Assembly: GCF_030505395.1 (NCBI RefSeq) | Contig: NZ_CP130044.1 | Coordinates: 3,023,001 to 3,087,000, forward strand | Direction: 5' to 3' | DNA length: 64,000 bases | Source: Asticcacaulis sp. ZE23SCel15 | GTDB taxonomy: Bacteria; Pseudomonadota; Alphaproteobacteria; Caulobacterales; Caulobacteraceae | Shown: positions 52,417-63,903 of the stretch, in pieces | Numbering within the stretch: the stretch's first letter is position 1 | Layout: each line of letters begins with the position of its first letter | Notes under the pieces: generated by a model | What the model was told of the DNA's origin: nothing | The model's database searches: none | Seen by the model: the letters and a program-made list of their open reading frames with translations, nothing else | Made by a program: the position numbers and the translations under genes

Positions 52417-53176
52417 GTCCTGCCTCTACCGCGCCAAAGCGCCGGTCACGCTCCTTGAAAATACGTAGTGCGTCCTCAAGGTGAACCCGATCATAGTCGG
52501 GCCACAGAACGTCCTGAAATACAAATTCCGCATAGGCTGCCTCCCACAGCAGAAAGTTTGACAGCCGGTGCTCACCCGAAGTGCGGATCATCAAATCAAG
52601 CGGAGGCAAATCATGCGTCGATAACAACCCACCAAAAACCTCCGGCGTCAGATCATCAACTTGCGCGTCACCGGATTTAACCTTGGCCGCAAAGCGCTTG
52701 GCGGCATCCACCACATCGGCCTGTGCGCCGTAGTTAAGCGCTACCTGAAGGAAAAAGCGCGAATTGTTGCGGGTATCATCATGCGCCTTACGCACACATT
52801 CCACGATATCTTTGGGCAGGCCATCCTGCTGACCGATGATGCGGACGCAAACGCCTTCTTTCGCCAACTTCGCAAGGTCGGATTCAATAAACGTCCGCAA
52901 AAGCCCCATCAAATCACTGACTTCTGCCGCGGGCCTGCGCCAGTTTTCCGTTGAGAATGCAAACACCGTCATATGGGTGACACCAAGATCACCGGCTGCC
53001 CGAATGGTGCGGCGCAGAGCATTAACACCGGCCTTATGGCCCATCGTCCGCATCTGCCCGCGCGCCTTGGCCCACCGGCCATTGCCGTCCATGATAATCG
53101 CCACATGCAGCGGTGAAACCGGCGCTTTATCAGCCTCCCGCGTGTCGGATACCTGTGTCGTTACGCCAGCGGGCAT
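52403..53176 (-). CDS. uppS: Undecaprenyl diphosphate synthase
   Basis: A 257-residue cis-prenyltransferase. The catalytic Asp is in AIIMDGNGRWAKARG, followed by GHKAGVNALRR, FAFSTENWRRP and the C-terminal DLMIRTSGEHRLSNFLLWE and FQDVLWPDY. It extends farnesyl diphosphate to the C55 carrier lipid for peptidoglycan and O-antigen. The usual start MxxxP... is preceded here by about 20 extra residues. Overlaps cdsA by 14 bases. All active-site residues are intact. Confidence 0.96.
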   Translation of the reverse strand: MPAGVTTQVSDTREADKAPVSPLHVAIIMDGNGRWAKARGQMRTMGHKAGVNALRRTIRAAGDLGVTHMTVFAFSTENWRRPAAEVSDLMGLLRTFIESDLAKLAKEGVCVRIIGQQDGLPKDIVECVRKAHDDTRNNSRFFLQVALNYGAQADVVDAAKRFAAKVKSGDAQVDDLTPEVFGGLLSTHDLPPLDLMIRTSGEHRLSNFLLWEAAYAEFVFQDVLWPDYDRVHLEDALRIFKERDRRFGAVEAGHVSA

Positions 53177-53299
53177 ATACGTTTCCCTGGGTTATCAGCC
53201 GAGTTCCGCGGCCCTGAATATTGCGCCTGCTATTAAAGCCGCATGTTTGATATCACCATAAACCGTGATCCGCCATAGGTGCGGCTGAACCGCGCCCGC

Positions 53300-53857
53300 T
53301 TAGACCTGCATAATTTCGGCTTCCTTGATCTTTAGCTGTTCATCGATGCGCTTAATGGCAGCATCGGTGAAGCTCTGGATCTCAGTGATCATTTTCTTTT
53401 GTTCGTCTTCGGAAATATGGGAGTCTTTTTCCGCCTTCTTGATGTCATCATTGGCATCACGGCGAATATTGCGCACAGCCACGCGCTTTTCCTCAGCATA
53501 TTTACCGGCAATCTTGACCAGATCCTTGCGGCGCTCTTCGGTAAGTGGCGGGATTGGTACGCGCAGGGTCGTACCATCCGTGACTGGATTCAGCCCCAGA
53601 CCCGAATTACGGATCGCCTTTTCTACAGATATCACCAGGCCCTTATCCCAGACATTGACGCTAATCATGCGCGGTTCAGGCACGCTGATGGCCGCACACG
53701 ACGTAATCGGCATGGTTGAGCCGTAAGCGTCAACAACAATACCTTCAAGCAGGGATGAAGACGCGCGCCCGGTGCGCAGGCCGCCGAAATCTTCTTTCAG
53801 TGACGTCACCGACTTATCCATGCGGTCCTTGTACTTAGCCAGTTCGGGTTTGCTCAT
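53300..53857 (-). CDS. frr: Ribosome-recycling factor
   Basis: A 185-residue RRF, the family's standard length. [41 protein letters not shown] in part, and [21 protein letters not shown] are the conserved motifs; the C-terminal helix ends [15 protein letters not shown]. With EF-G it splits the post-termination ribosome. Between pyrH and uppS, the usual order. Divergent features: none. Confidence 0.97.
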   Translation of the reverse strand: MSKPELAKYKDRMDKSVTSLKEDFGGLRTGRASSSLLEGIVVDAYGSTMPITSCAAISVPEPRMISVNVWDKGLVISVEKAIRNSGLGLNPVTDGTTLRVPIPPLTEERRKDLVKIAGKYAEEKRVAVRNIRRDANDDIKKAEKDSHISEDEQKKMITEIQSFTDAAIKRIDEQLKIKEAEIMQV

Positions 53858-53881
53858 GATATGTCTCGTTATTTTAGATGA

Positions 53882-54619
53882 TTATTCTGAAATGACCGTA
53901 TAGGTGCCGCGCCCGTGGACCACATCGCGCAGCGCCCCGTCTGATCGGATGGAGAATACAACGATAGGAATGCTGTTGTCGCGCATCATGCTGACAGCCG
54001 ACGCATCCATGACCTTGAGATCTTTAGCCAAGACCTCATGATAGCTCAACGTGTCATAACGCCGTGCCGCAGGATCTTTTTTCGGATCAGCCGTGTAAAC
54101 GCCGTCAACCGAAGTACCTTTAAACAGCGCGTCGCAGTTCATTTCCGCCGCCCGCAACGCTGCCGCCGTATCCGTCGTAAAATAAGGCGCGCCTGTGCCT
54201 GCCGCAAAAATCACGACACGACCTTTTTCAAGATGCCGCTCGGCACGGCGACGAATGAAGGGCTCGCAAACCGCATTCATCTGAATGGCCGATTGCACAC
54301 GGGTATCGACCCCCAGTTGCTCAAGCGCATTCTGCATGGCCAAAGCGTTCATAACGGTGGCCAGCATACCCATGTAATCAGCACTGGAGCGTTCCATCCC
54401 AACCGCCGCCTTCGACAGCCCGCGAAAGATGTTGCCGCCGCCGATCACCAGACAAAGCTCAACGCCCATCCGTGCCACTTCAGCGATCTCTTCGGCCACC
54501 GCCTTAACGGTGTTCATATCGATCCCGAACCCCTGCTCACCCATGAGGACTTCACCGGAGACCTTGAGGAGGATGCGTTTATAACGAAGGTCAGCCGTTG
54601 CCACAGCAGGTTCAGTCAT
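53882..54619 (-). CDS. pyrH: UMP kinase PyrH
   Basis: A 245-residue UMP kinase of the amino-acid kinase fold: [69 protein letters not shown] and [17 protein letters not shown] are all present, and the end has the [13 protein letters not shown] motif. It phosphorylates UMP to UDP and is regulated by GTP and UTP in this family. It follows a terminator after tsf and starts its own short operon pyrH-frr. Confidence 0.97.
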   Translation of the reverse strand: MTEPAVATADLRYKRILLKVSGEVLMGEQGFGIDMNTVKAVAEEIAEVARMGVELCLVIGGGNIFRGLSKAAVGMERSSADYMGMLATVMNALAMQNALEQLGVDTRVQSAIQMNAVCEPFIRRRAERHLEKGRVVIFAAGTGAPYFTTDTAAALRAAEMNCDALFKGTSVDGVYTADPKKDPAARRYDTLSYHEVLAKDLKVMDASAVSMMRDNSIPIVVFSIRSDGALRDVVHGRGTYTVISE

Positions 54620-54707
54620 ATCGGTATCTCCGGGGAATCAATGGTCTAATCAGGATTTGGATTTTTCGCTCTCTGCTCTAGCCGGTTATTACCCATTTGA
54701 AAAGACA

Positions 54708-54740
54708 AAGGGCGCGAACACTATTACGTGTCGCGCCCTT
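54708..54740 (-). terminator. Intrinsic terminator downstream of tsf
   Basis: On the minus strand a perfect 10-base stem (AAGGGCGCGA with TCGCGCCCTT, arms 54708-54717 and 54731-54740), a 13-base loop that can pair further, then a T-rich run (TTTGTCTTTTC). It lies 27 bases after the tsf stop and separates rpsB-tsf from pyrH-frr. Confidence 0.85.
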
Positions 54741-54766
54741 ATTATCATCAAAAATGTGGATTAGGC

Positions 54767-55672
54767 TTAAGCCTGCCCCCCCATCATTGAGGCGACTTCA
54801 GCCGCGAAGTCTTCAGTCTTTTTCTCAACGCCTTCACCCAGAGCCAGACGCGTAAAGGCGGTTACCTTCACATCGGTGCCGAGCGACTTAGCGGTTTCCG
54901 CGACGAACTGCTCGATAGTTTGATCCGGGTTCATGACGAAGGATTGCTTCAGAAGCACGACTTCTTCAAAGAACTTGCGGATGCGGCCTTCGACCATTTT
55001 CTCGACCACGCCTGCGGGCTTGCCTGATTCCAGCGCTTGCTCGGTGAAAATCGCCTTTTCACGCTCAACCGCCGCCGGATCGATATCATCCGTCGACAGC
55101 GAAATCGGCTGAGTGGCGGCGATGTGCATGGCAATTTTGCGGCCCATATCGTTCAAAACTGCCGGATCACCTGCCAATTCAACCGCCACCAGAACGGCGA
55201 TACGGCCGAGGTCCGGTGCAATCGAGTTGTGGATGTAGCTGGCGACCACGCCTTCGGACACCGAGTGTTTGGCCAGACGACGCACCATCATGTTTTCACC
55301 GATATTGGCGATCAGGTTCGTGATTTCGTCATTAACCGCCGACTGCACGCCTTCGACGCTATCAGTCGACAGGGCGGCCTTACCGGCATTGCGCGCCAAA
55401 GTCTGAAACAGTTCGTTACGGGCCACAAAATCGGTCTCAGAGTTAACCTCGACCGCCGCCGCCGTCTTGCCGTCCGAAGCCACGACCACCAGACCTTCTG
55501 CCGCCACGCGGTCAGACTTCTTGGCCGCCTTGGACAGGCCCTTGGTACGCAGCCAGTCCATGGATGCTTCGATGTCGCCACCGTTCTCAGACAGGGCCTT
55601 TTTGCAATCCATCATGCCGGAGCCGGATTTTTCGCGCAGTTCCTTCACGAGAGAGGCTGTAATTTCCACCAT
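54767..55672 (-). CDS. tsf: Elongation factor Ts
   Basis: A 301-residue EF-Ts: N-terminal UBA-like part ([21 protein letters not shown]), then [21 protein letters not shown] in part, SETDFVARN and the subdomain repeats. It exchanges nucleotide on EF-Tu. ATG 55672 has GGAGGATTCC upstream and starts the family's normal N-terminus; a start four codons earlier overlaps this site. It is downstream of rpsB with a strong hairpin in between. Confidence 0.97.
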   Translation of the reverse strand: MVEITASLVKELREKSGSGMMDCKKALSENGGDIEASMDWLRTKGLSKAAKKSDRVAAEGLVVVASDGKTAAAVEVNSETDFVARNELFQTLARNAGKAALSTDSVEGVQSAVNDEITNLIANIGENMMVRRLAKHSVSEGVVASYIHNSIAPDLGRIAVLVAVELAGDPAVLNDMGRKIAMHIAATQPISLSTDDIDPAAVEREKAIFTEQALESGKPAGVVEKMVEGRIRKFFEEVVLLKQSFVMNPDQTIEQFVAETAKSLGTDVKVTAFTRLALGEGVEKKTEDFAAEVASMMGGQA

Positions 55673-55743
55673 GGAATCCTCCATAAATTTAAAAAGTTAA
55701 ACCGTATGAGCTAACCTTAGCTCACGGGTGTTGCCATTTAACG

Positions 55744-55829
55744 ACAACGGAGCCTGACAGGACTCAGAACTCCGTTGTGAAATCTTAAGTCAGGATCAAT
55801 CAGGCGCCTTCAGGCTCGATTGATCCTGA
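55744..55829 (-). terminator. Two strong hairpins between rpsB and tsf
   Basis: Two perfect inverted repeats: 55744-55752 with 55770-55778 (ACAACGGAG/CTCCGTTGT) and 55790-55801 with 55818-55829 (TCAGGATCAATC/GATTGATCCTGA). The second follows the rpsB stop by a few bases and is followed on the minus strand by a short T-containing run, so it may terminate partly or fix the 3' end of rpsB mRNA and set the rpsB:tsf ratio. Confidence 0.65.
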
Positions 55830-55835
55830 AGGAAT

Positions 55836-56612
55836 TTAGGCCTCGGTAGCTGCGTTGGCCTCAGCCGCCAGAGCCGGTTCGACCGGAGCTTCAGAAGCGC
55901 CCAGATCAACGCCAGACGCCACTTGACCAGCGGCCAGACCATCCAGAACCGCATCAGCGATCAGGTCGCAATAAAGTTGCAGCGCGCGCGCCGCATCGTC
56001 ATTGCCCGGAACCGGATAGGTGATGCCGTCAGGATCGGAGTTGGAGTCGAGGATGCCGATCACAGGAATATTCAGCTTGCGCGCTTCCTGAATGGCGATC
56101 AATTCCTTATTAGTGTCGATCACGAACATCAGATCGGGGATACCGCCCATGTCCTTGATGCCGCCCAGCGACAGTTCGAGCTTTTCACGTTCACGGGTAA
56201 GCGTCAGAAGTTCCTTCTTGGAACGACCAACCGGGTTACCATCCAGAACGCCTTCCAGTTCGCGCAGACGGGCGATCGAACCGGAAATGGTGCGCCAGTT
56301 CGTCAGCGTGCCACCCAACCAACGGTGATTGACATAATACTGAGCCGAGCGCTTAGCCGCAACCGCTACCGGGCCGGAAGCCTGACGCTTGGTGCCAACG
56401 AAAAGAACGCGGCCACCGCTGGCGGCGACTTCACGCGCCTTAAGCAGCGCCTGGTGAAACAGAGGCAGGCTCTGCGACAGGTCGATAATGTGGATGTTGG
56501 AACGCGAACCGAACAGGTAACGCTCCATCTTTGGGTTCCAGCGGTGAGTCTGGTGACCAAAGTGCGCGCCAGCTTCCAGCAGCAGGCGCATAGACAGTTC
56601 AGGCATAGCCAT
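55836..56612 (-). CDS. rpsB: 30S ribosomal protein S2
   Basis: A 258-residue S2. [26 protein letters not shown]-like [34 protein letters not shown] and [19 protein letters not shown] are the conserved motifs. ATG 56612 has AAGGA nine bases upstream; a longer frame to 56753 is not supported. The C-terminus has an alphaproteobacterial Ala-Glu-rich extension (about 230-258). First gene of the rpsB-tsf operon. Confidence 0.97.
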   Translation of the reverse strand: MAMPELSMRLLLEAGAHFGHQTHRWNPKMERYLFGSRSNIHIIDLSQSLPLFHQALLKAREVAASGGRVLFVGTKRQASGPVAVAAKRSAQYYVNHRWLGGTLTNWRTISGSIARLRELEGVLDGNPVGRSKKELLTLTREREKLELSLGGIKDMGGIPDLMFVIDTNKELIAIQEARKLNIPVIGILDSNSDPDGITYPVPGNDDAARALQLYCDLIADAVLDGLAAGQVASGVDLGASEAPVEPALAAEANAATEA

Positions 56613-56815
56613 AAATTTATTCCTTCTTCCGATAAACCTCCGCAAACAGTTCAGTTCTCCAAGTGGAGGAACCTCGGTTAGCGACGAGTGACGAATGTCA
56701 CCGCGCCGCGCGTTTGCGTGCGAGATGGGGGCAACTAGGCACAATTTTAGCAAAAATCAAGCAAAATCCAGAAAGCCATTGGGAAAACCGTTTAGCCAGA
56801 GCTGAATAATCGTGC

Positions 56816-59800
56816 CTATATGTCTTCGTAATATAAAACGCCCGCCATTGATTTCAAGGCCCCACGCAGATGGCCATCAAGCCGGTAACGATCCGGCAAT
56901 TTAATTTCGACTTCCCGGTCAGAGCCCAGTTCCGTCAAAAGGCTAATTTCACCTCCGGATGGCGCCTTAGACTTATCCAAAAACTCTTTAAGAGTCACAA
57001 TATCCAATCCTCGTGACGAGACATGTAATCGCAGGCCGATATCATCCATTTTGAGCGTGTCAGCCATGAGTGCCGCTTCGTCTCCAAACATGCGCATTTC
57101 ACCTTCACGCCCGCCCTTACACCGAACCTTCACAACTATTGATTTCCCAGGATCGAGCACTTCGCGGCAACGGCGCAAGGCTTCAGGCTGAAACATAACC
57201 TCATATTCCCCAGTCGGATCAGACAAGGTCACAAAGGCAAATTTTTCACCAGATTGCGCCGAGGCACGCTCTTGCCGCCGCCGCACAACCCCTACCATCC
57301 GAAAGGCTTCTTGCCCCTCAGATGCCAGCCCGACAGCCTCAGCGTAAAGCGTGACACTTCGACGCTTGAAAACATCCAGCATATCACCCAAAGGATGGCC
57401 AGACAGATAAAACCCAACCGCCGCCAATTCATCATCCAGGCTGTCCGGACCGGAATTGCTCGCTACTTTTGGTAGACGTGGACGCGCCGCCTCTGTGGCC
57501 CCAAACAAAGTAACCTGAGAAGATGCCCGTTCCGCCGCAACACTTTGGGCATAAGCCATCAAAATATCCGCGGCCTGCACGATTTGGGTACGGTTAGGAT
57601 GGATTAAATCAAAGGCGCCAGCTTTCGCGAGATTTTCAATCGCACGTTTGTTGACGGCTTTCGGATCGATACGTTCAAGAAAATCGAACAAATCTTTGAA
57701 CTTGCCGCCCTCTTGACGCGCCTGAACCACGGTCTGCATAGCTTCAAAGCCAACATTTCGGATGGCTCCAAGCGCGTACAACACTTCGCCATTTTCGACA
57801 TCGAAATCCGCCATGGATCGATTAATATCCGGCGGGCAAATCTTCACACCGAAACGGCGTGCATCCTGATAAAATACGGCCAGTTTATCGGTATTGGCGA
57901 TATCGAGACTAAGCGTTGCCGCAAAAAACTCGACCGGATGATTGGCCTTTAGGTAGCCGGTTTGATACGAGATGAACGCATAGGCGGCTGCGTGCGATTT
58001 GTTAAAGCCGTAGCCCGCAAATTTATTCACAAGCTCAAAAATTGAGTCCGACTGCCTGGGGTCAACGCCCTTTTCACTCGCGCCGGAAATAAACCTTGCT
58101 TTCTGCAAGTCCATTTCTTCTTTTTTCTTCTTACCCATAGCCCGACGCAGAAGATCGGCTTCGCCAAGACTGTAACCTGACAGGATCTGGGCGATCTGCA
58201 TCACCTGCTCCTGATAGATGATAACGCCGTAAGTTTCTTTCAGTACCGGCTCAAGGCTAGAGTGCAGCATGTCGATATCGGCACGACCGAACTTACGATC
58301 AACATAGGTATCGATGTTATCCATTGGTCCAGGCCGATAGAGCGATATCAAGGCCGTGATTTCTTCAATCGAACCGCAGCGCATTTTGCGCAGGGTGTCA
58401 CGCATGCCCTGACTTTCAAGCTGGAACACGCCGATAGACTGACCTGACGCTAAAAGTTCATAGGTCGGGCCATCATCCAATGGCAGCGTCGAGAAATTAA
58501 TCTCCACGCCACGTTTACGCAAATACTTCATCGCACGATCAAGTACGGTTAGGGTTTTCAGCCCCAAAAAATCGAATTTAACAAGACCAGCACTTTCCAC
58601 CCATTTCATATTGAACTGGGTCGCGGGAATATCTGAACGCGGATCTCGATAAAGGGGCACTAATTCCGTTAAAGGGCGATCACCAATAACGATCCCGGCC
58701 GCGTGGGTCGATGCGTTACGGTATAATCCCTCTAGCCTTAAGGCTGTATCCAGCAGCTTTTTGACCGGCTCATCATCCTTGGCGGCTTGTCGCAACCGAG
58801 GTTCAAGATCAAGCGCCTGCGCCAGCGTCACAGGGTTGGCCGGGTTAGCGGGGATCATCTTAGCAAGGCGATCGACCTGCCCTAATGGCAACTGCATGAC
58901 CCGCCCGACGTCGCGCAAAACAGCGCGTGCCTGCAGCGTACCGAAAGTAATGATCTGCGCCACACGATCACGGCCGTACTTATTCTGAACATAGGTGATA
59001 ACTTCTTCGCGTCGCTCCTGACAAAAATCGATATCGAAGTCGGGCATTGAAACGCGTTCAGGATTAAGGAAGCGCTCAAAAAGCAATCCAAACCGCAGAG
59101 GATCAAGATCGGTAATGGTCAGTGCCCAAGCCACAAGCGAACCAGCCCCCGACCCCCGGCCCGGCCCGACCGGCACACCGTGCGTCTTGCCCCACTTGAT
59201 AAAGTCCGAAACGATCAGAAAGTAACCCGGAAATCCCATATTCTGGATAACGCCGATTTCACGCTCTAAACGATCCCAATAATCCTGTTCCGGAAAAGCA
59301 GGCTTAACTTCCTGAAGGCGCATTTTAAGCCCTTCCCGTGCCTGAAATGCCAGTTCTTCAGCCTCGTTACGGCCGTCACCTGTGTCAAATCTTGGCAAGA
59401 TCGGATCACGTTTAGCCACCAGAAATGCGCATCTCTTAGCAATCTCAAGCGTGTTATCACATGCTTCTGGCAGGTCTTTAAACGCCTCACGCATTTCACT
59501 TGCGGGACGCAACCAGTGATCTTTGGTTACCTTACGCCTGTCAGATACCCCCATGAACGTGCTATCAGATATGCACAATAAGGCTTCGTGAGCCTTGTAG
59601 AGATCTGCGCTGCCAAAATAGGCATCATTAGTCGCAACCAACGGAATGTCGTGGCCATAGCCGTATTCAACAAGCCCAGCCTCAGCCATGCCGCGCTCAA
59701 CACCGCCCATACCATAACCAGTATCATGCCGCTGTAACTCAATATAAAATCGGTCACCGAAAATCTCATGCATAGCTTTAAGGGCGACGCACGCTTCATC

Positions 59801-60259
59801 GGGTTTATTTTGCCTGAATAATGGATCGACCGGGCCATCAGGGCCGCCCGATAAAAGTATAAGCCCTTGATTATAGGCCGCAATTTTATCCCATGTAACA
59901 TGAGGTTCTTCGATACCATCTGACTCGACATAGGCAATCGAAGATAAATGACACAGATTGAGATACCCTCGCTCATCTTGAGCCAGCAGAACAACCGTGG
60001 GAATACGCGCCCACTTCTCGGTCAAACCACCGCCAATACCTTTGACAGGCAGGGCGCAACCTACAATTGGTTGAACCCCAATATCTTTACACGTTTGGGA
60101 AAATTCAAGCGCACCGTACAGGTTACAGCGATCGGTAATCGCAATCGCCGGCATCGAAAGATTTTGCGCCAGCTTGCCCATATCATAGGCCTTTATGGCC
60201 CCTTCAAGCAGTGAATAGGCTGAACGAACCCTCAGATGAATAAATCCGGTCTCGCTCAT
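56816..60259 (-). CDS. dnaE: DNA polymerase III alpha subunit DnaE
   Basis: A 1147-residue replicative polymerase. The N-terminal PHP domain starts [16 protein letters not shown], where the His usual in active PHP domains (HLRVHS) is Arg, so the PHP site may be inactive. The palm motifs are intact: [14 protein letters not shown], the catalytic aspartates in [10 protein letters not shown], and [12 protein letters not shown]. The finger segment (YNRPGPMD-like [16 protein letters not shown]), [18 protein letters not shown] and a C-terminal OB domain (about 995-1070) follow. It synthesises the chromosome with the beta clamp. Stands upstream of the lolDCE-proS set, all on one strand. Confidence 0.97.
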   Translation of the reverse strand: MSETGFIHLRVRSAYSLLEGAIKAYDMGKLAQNLSMPAIAITDRCNLYGALEFSQTCKDIGVQPIVGCALPVKGIGGGLTEKWARIPTVVLLAQDERGYLNLCHLSSIAYVESDGIEEPHVTWDKIAAYNQGLILLSGGPDGPVDPLFRQNKPDEACVALKAMHEIFGDRFYIELQRHDTGYGMGGVERGMAEAGLVEYGYGHDIPLVATNDAYFGSADLYKAHEALLCISDSTFMGVSDRRKVTKDHWLRPASEMREAFKDLPEACDNTLEIAKRCAFLVAKRDPILPRFDTGDGRNEAEELAFQAREGLKMRLQEVKPAFPEQDYWDRLEREIGVIQNMGFPGYFLIVSDFIKWGKTHGVPVGPGRGSGAGSLVAWALTITDLDPLRFGLLFERFLNPERVSMPDFDIDFCQERREEVITYVQNKYGRDRVAQIITFGTLQARAVLRDVGRVMQLPLGQVDRLAKMIPANPANPVTLAQALDLEPRLRQAAKDDEPVKKLLDTALRLEGLYRNASTHAAGIVIGDRPLTELVPLYRDPRSDIPATQFNMKWVESAGLVKFDFLGLKTLTVLDRAMKYLRKRGVEINFSTLPLDDGPTYELLASGQSIGVFQLESQGMRDTLRKMRCGSIEEITALISLYRPGPMDNIDTYVDRKFGRADIDMLHSSLEPVLKETYGVIIYQEQVMQIAQILSGYSLGEADLLRRAMGKKKKEEMDLQKARFISGASEKGVDPRQSDSIFELVNKFAGYGFNKSHAAAYAFISYQTGYLKANHPVEFFAATLSLDIANTDKLAVFYQDARRFGVKICPPDINRSMADFDVENGEVLYALGAIRNVGFEAMQTVVQARQEGGKFKDLFDFLERIDPKAVNKRAIENLAKAGAFDLIHPNRTQIVQAADILMAYAQSVAAERASSQVTLFGATEAARPRLPKVASNSGPDSLDDELAAVGFYLSGHPLGDMLDVFKRRSVTLYAEAVGLASEGQEAFRMVGVVRRRQERASAQSGEKFAFVTLSDPTGEYEVMFQPEALRRCREVLDPGKSIVVKVRCKGGREGEMRMFGDEAALMADTLKMDDIGLRLHVSSRGLDIVTLKEFLDKSKAPSGGEISLLTELGSDREVEIKLPDRYRLDGHLRGALKSMAGVLYYEDI

Positions 60260-60507
60260 ATTCGTCTCCGCCAGAGGTTTGCTTAAGATGAGATTACCCG
60301 ATTCACCCTACCAGCATAGACAATTGGCAAACAACCCACACAAAGCCAGCGACCGATGCAAAGGACAGCAAATTATGTAATGTCGAAACCATTTTCGCAC
60401 TCCGTTAAATTCATGCTTTGTTCTATATTCCCTATTTGTTCCAAGTGCAAATAAATATGCACACAACAAGAACAAAAATAACAATGCATTGATTTTAAAA
60501 GATTAAA

Positions 60508-61212
60508 TCAAACGGCGCCCGTGGACAACTCCGTGAGCTTTCCGTTCTGAATGGTCACAACCCGGTCCATATGTCTGGCAAGTTCCAGATTATGAGTCGC
60601 AATCAGTGCCGCGACCTGTTGATGGCGAACCGTTTGTTTAAGTGCCTCAAAGACCTGCTTGGAGGTATCCGGATCAAGGTTACCCGTGGGTTCATCGGCC
60701 AATAGCAATCTGGGACTGTTGACCAAAGCCCGCGCAATCGCCACCCGCTGCTGCTCACCGCCAGAGAGTTGTGCGGGTTGATGGTTCAGGCGCTCGCCCA
60801 ATCCTACCTGCTCAAGTAAAGCCTTGGCGCGTGCCTCGGCCTCACGCACAGACCGTCCCAAAACTCTCTGAGGCAGCGCCACATTACCCAAGGCCGTAAA
60901 CTCAGGCAGCAGATGGTGAAACTGGTACACAAAGCCGATTTTAGTCAGTCGCGCCCGCGTGCGCAGCTTATCATTGGCACGCGTAAGGTCTTCACCATCA
61001 ATGATTAATTGCGCTTCTTCGGAAGTTTCCAGCAAACCAACGCAATGCAATAGCGAAGATTTCCCTGAACCGGACGGCCCAACAAGACCAACCACTTCAC
61101 CCGCATAGAGATCAAGATCGACACCTTTGAGCACTTCAAGTTGCGCCCCTTCGGCAACATTATAAGTGCGGTTCAGGCCCCGCAACGACATGACAACAGT
61201 TTTATTACTCAT
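60508..61212 (-). CDS. lolD: Lipoprotein-releasing ABC ATPase LolD
   Basis: A 234-residue ATPase with Walker [10 protein letters not shown], the LolD-specific motif [20 protein letters not shown], the signature [15 protein letters not shown] and Walker [13 protein letters not shown]. With LolC/E it extracts lipoproteins such as SsuA or the cytochrome here from the inner membrane for transfer by LolA. Overlaps the permease gene by eight bases. Confidence 0.95.
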   Translation of the reverse strand: MSNKTVVMSLRGLNRTYNVAEGAQLEVLKGVDLDLYAGEVVGLVGPSGSGKSSLLHCVGLLETSEEAQLIIDGEDLTRANDKLRTRARLTKIGFVYQFHHLLPEFTALGNVALPQRVLGRSVREAEARAKALLEQVGLGERLNHQPAQLSGGEQQRVAIARALVNSPRLLLADEPTGNLDPDTSKQVFEALKQTVRHQQVAALIATHNLELARHMDRVVTIQNGKLTELSTGAV

Positions 61213-62500
61213 AACGCAGCGCCTCTACAGGCTCTAAACGGGCTGCCCGTATCGCTGGCGGCAAGGTCGACAAACATGCTGCCAACAAAGACCAGAACAC
61301 AACAAACGCCACTTCGGTAGGCTCAATTTTGGCCGGAATATATGACAGGTAATAGACGTCCGGGTTGAAGACTTTGGTCTGAGTCACGAACTCAACCAAC
61401 TGCTGTATGGGACGGATAAAGATACAGAAAATGACGCCCAGCATAACACCGGCTATGGTCCCGCCTGCGCCCAAAGTGGCACCTGACAAGAAGAATATTT
61501 TCATAATCGAAGACCTGTCTGCGCCAAAGGTGCGCAAAATCGCTATGTCTTTGCCCTTGTTTTTGACCAGCATAACAAGACCGGAAATAATGTTCATAGC
61601 GGCAATGGCAACGATCAGACTTAGGATTAGGCGCATGACGTTACGCTCGACCTGAAGTGCCCCCCACAGGGACGCATTGCGCTCAGTCCAGTCCTGAACG
61701 ATCCCGCCCTGCCCCGCAGCACCAACAATCTGAGGGCGTATGGACTGGATCTGATATGGGTCTGTGACCTTGAGTTCGAGCGCGTCCCACTCCCCTTCTC
61801 TATCGAAGAAAAGCTGGGCCTGTTCGATCGGCATGTAAACAAACGACGCATCAAGCTCGCTGACCCCCACCTTGAAAACACCTGCAACCGTATAGGTTTT
61901 ACGCCGGGGTATGGCGCCAAAGGCGGTGGATGTCCCCGGCGTTAAAAGCGAAAGCTCATCGCCTGGGCCCACGCCCATATCGCGCGCCATGCCGTCACCG
62001 ATCAGAATACTGTCACCGCCGTAGTCGCCGACGCCGAAATCCTTGATGGAGCCTTCGGTGATATTTTCTACGACAATGGGTGTCTCTTTAAGGGTTTTCG
62101 CATCGACCCCACGGATATAGGCAAGACCGGCCACGCCCTGAACATTCTGCGCCATCCCCGGAGATTGCACGAATGGCGAGACCTGCGTTACCCCCGGCAC
62201 GGCCTCAAGCCGCTTGACCATGTCGTCGCGGTGACCAAAGTCATTGATCGCCATCCCGCCGACATAGGCGTGGCCGTTGAACGCCAGCAACCGTGACATC
62301 ATTTCATCGCGAAAGCCGTTCATCACGGCCATGACGATGATCAGAACCGCCACCGACAGCATGACGCCAAAAAAGCTGATGATCGAAATCAGCGCCACCC
62401 CGCCATCTTTGCGCTTGGCCCGCAGATACCGAAACGCCAGATCCAGTTCCCAAAGGGAAAAGCCCAGGGTTTTCTTCGGCTTTGGCAGCGCTTCTGACAT
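61205..62500 (-). CDS. Lipoprotein-releasing permease LolC/LolE
   Basis: A 431-residue FtsX-type permease of the LolC/E family: ALISIISFFGVMLSVAVLIIVMAVMNGFRDE in part forms the first membrane helix, the periplasmic domain (about 55-270) follows, and three membrane helices lie at about 285-415, ending [11 protein letters not shown] as usual. Alphaproteobacteria often use one LolC/E (LolF-like) protein as a homodimer; only one permease gene is seen here. Works with LolD. Confidence 0.94.
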   Translation of the reverse strand: MSEALPKPKKTLGFSLWELDLAFRYLRAKRKDGGVALISIISFFGVMLSVAVLIIVMAVMNGFRDEMMSRLLAFNGHAYVGGMAINDFGHRDDMVKRLEAVPGVTQVSPFVQSPGMAQNVQGVAGLAYIRGVDAKTLKETPIVVENITEGSIKDFGVGDYGGDSILIGDGMARDMGVGPGDELSLLTPGTSTAFGAIPRRKTYTVAGVFKVGVSELDASFVYMPIEQAQLFFDREGEWDALELKVTDPYQIQSIRPQIVGAAGQGGIVQDWTERNASLWGALQVERNVMRLILSLIVAIAAMNIISGLVMLVKNKGKDIAILRTFGADRSSIMKIFFLSGATLGAGGTIAGVMLGVIFCIFIRPIQQLVEFVTQTKVFNPDVYYLSYIPAKIEPTEVAFVVFWSLLAACLSTLPPAIRAARLEPVEALRYE

Positions 62501-62505
62501 GTGGG

Positions 62506-63822
62506 TTATGCCTTTGTCAGTTGATCGAGGACGGCATCAAATTCTGCGGTGTGGCGCTCACCCGTCTTGCGGTGCTTTATTTCGACCTTACCCTCGGCCA
62601 GCCCTTTAGGCCCGATGATCAGTTGCCACGGAATGCCGATCAGATCCATCGACGCGAATTTCGCGCCGGGGCGGTCTTCGGTATCGTCATAAAGCACCGA
62701 CTTACCGGCGGCCTCTAGTGCAGCATAGGCCTTTTCGCAGGCGGCATCGCAGGCGGCGTCCCCGGCCCGCAGATTTATCAGGGCGACATCAAAGGGTGCT
62801 ACGCTTTCAGGCCAGATTATACCGGCATCGTCGTGGCTGGCTTCAATAATGCCGCCGATCAGACGCGACACACCAACACCGTATGATCCCATATGGACAT
62901 GGGTTTGCGTCCCATCAGGGCCATTGACGGCGGCATTCATCGGCTCAGAATATTTCTTGCCGAAGTTGAAGATGTGGCCGACTTCGATTCCGCGCGCAGA
63001 TAGTTGTTTGTCCGCCGGCACGGCGCCAAAGGCGGCTTCATCGTGCATTTCTTCGGTAGCGGCATAAAGGGCTGTGCGCTCATCGACGATAGCTTGCAGA
63101 TCATCCCAATCGACATTGTCACCGGGCGCCGGCATATCGACCAGATCCTTGTGGCAAAAGACGGCACTTTCGCCGGTATCGGCCAGAATGATAAACTCGT
63201 GGCTCAAGTCGCCACCGATCGGGCCGGTATCAGCGCGCATCGGCACGGCCTTAAGCCCCAGACGCGAAAAGGTGTTGAGATAGGCCACAAACATGCGGTT
63301 ATAGGCCTTGCGCGCCGCCGCTTCGTCGATATCGAAGCTATAGGCATCTTTCATCAGGAATTCACGGCCCCGCATCACGCCAAAGCGCGGGCGTTGCTCA
63401 TCGCGGAATTTCCATTGAATATGATAGAGATTAAGCGGCAGGCTTTTGTACGACCTGACATAGGCACGGAAAATTTCCGTGATCATTTCTTCATTGGTCG
63501 GCCCGTAGAGCAGTTCACGCTCATGGCGGTCTTTGATGCGCAGCATTTCCTGACCATAGTCTTCGTAACGGCCGGATTCACGCCAAAGATCCGCCAGTTG
63601 CAGGGTCGGCATCAGAACCTCAATGGCACCGGCCTTTTGCATTTCCTCATGAACGATCTTTTCGATCTTTTTCAACACTCGCAGGCCCAACGGCAGCCAG
63701 GCATAGATACCGGCAGCCTCCTGGCGGATCATGCCGGTGCGCAACATCAGGCGATGCGATATGATCTGGGCTTCGGAAGGATTTTCTTTGAGGATGGGCA
63801 GGAAGTAGCGCGACAGGCGCAT
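62506..63822 (-). CDS. proS: Prolyl-tRNA synthetase, short form
   Basis: A 438-residue class II enzyme, the alphaproteobacterial short type lacking the editing (INS/YbaK) domain found in E. coli ProRS. Motif 2 is [21 protein letters not shown] in parts, TNEEMITEI and the C-terminal anticodon-binding domain (about 340-438) are present. It charges tRNA-Pro. Without the editing domain, mischarged Ala-tRNA-Pro must be handled by a separate YbaK/ProXp protein, not seen here. Upstream of the Lol genes in the usual order. Confidence 0.96.
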   Translation of the reverse strand: MRLSRYFLPILKENPSEAQIISHRLMLRTGMIRQEAAGIYAWLPLGLRVLKKIEKIVHEEMQKAGAIEVLMPTLQLADLWRESGRYEDYGQEMLRIKDRHERELLYGPTNEEMITEIFRAYVRSYKSLPLNLYHIQWKFRDEQRPRFGVMRGREFLMKDAYSFDIDEAAARKAYNRMFVAYLNTFSRLGLKAVPMRADTGPIGGDLSHEFIILADTGESAVFCHKDLVDMPAPGDNVDWDDLQAIVDERTALYAATEEMHDEAAFGAVPADKQLSARGIEVGHIFNFGKKYSEPMNAAVNGPDGTQTHVHMGSYGVGVSRLIGGIIEASHDDAGIIWPESVAPFDVALINLRAGDAACDAACEKAYAALEAAGKSVLYDDTEDRPGAKFASMDLIGIPWQLIIGPKGLAEGKVEIKHRKTGERHTAEFDAVLDQLTKA

Positions 63823-63903
63823 GAGCAGTATCCGTTAAGTCTGGTTTTGATTGTGCGTGACAATTAGCGGGGTTCGCGGGCGAAAATCAACGCCTTAACG
63901 TGA

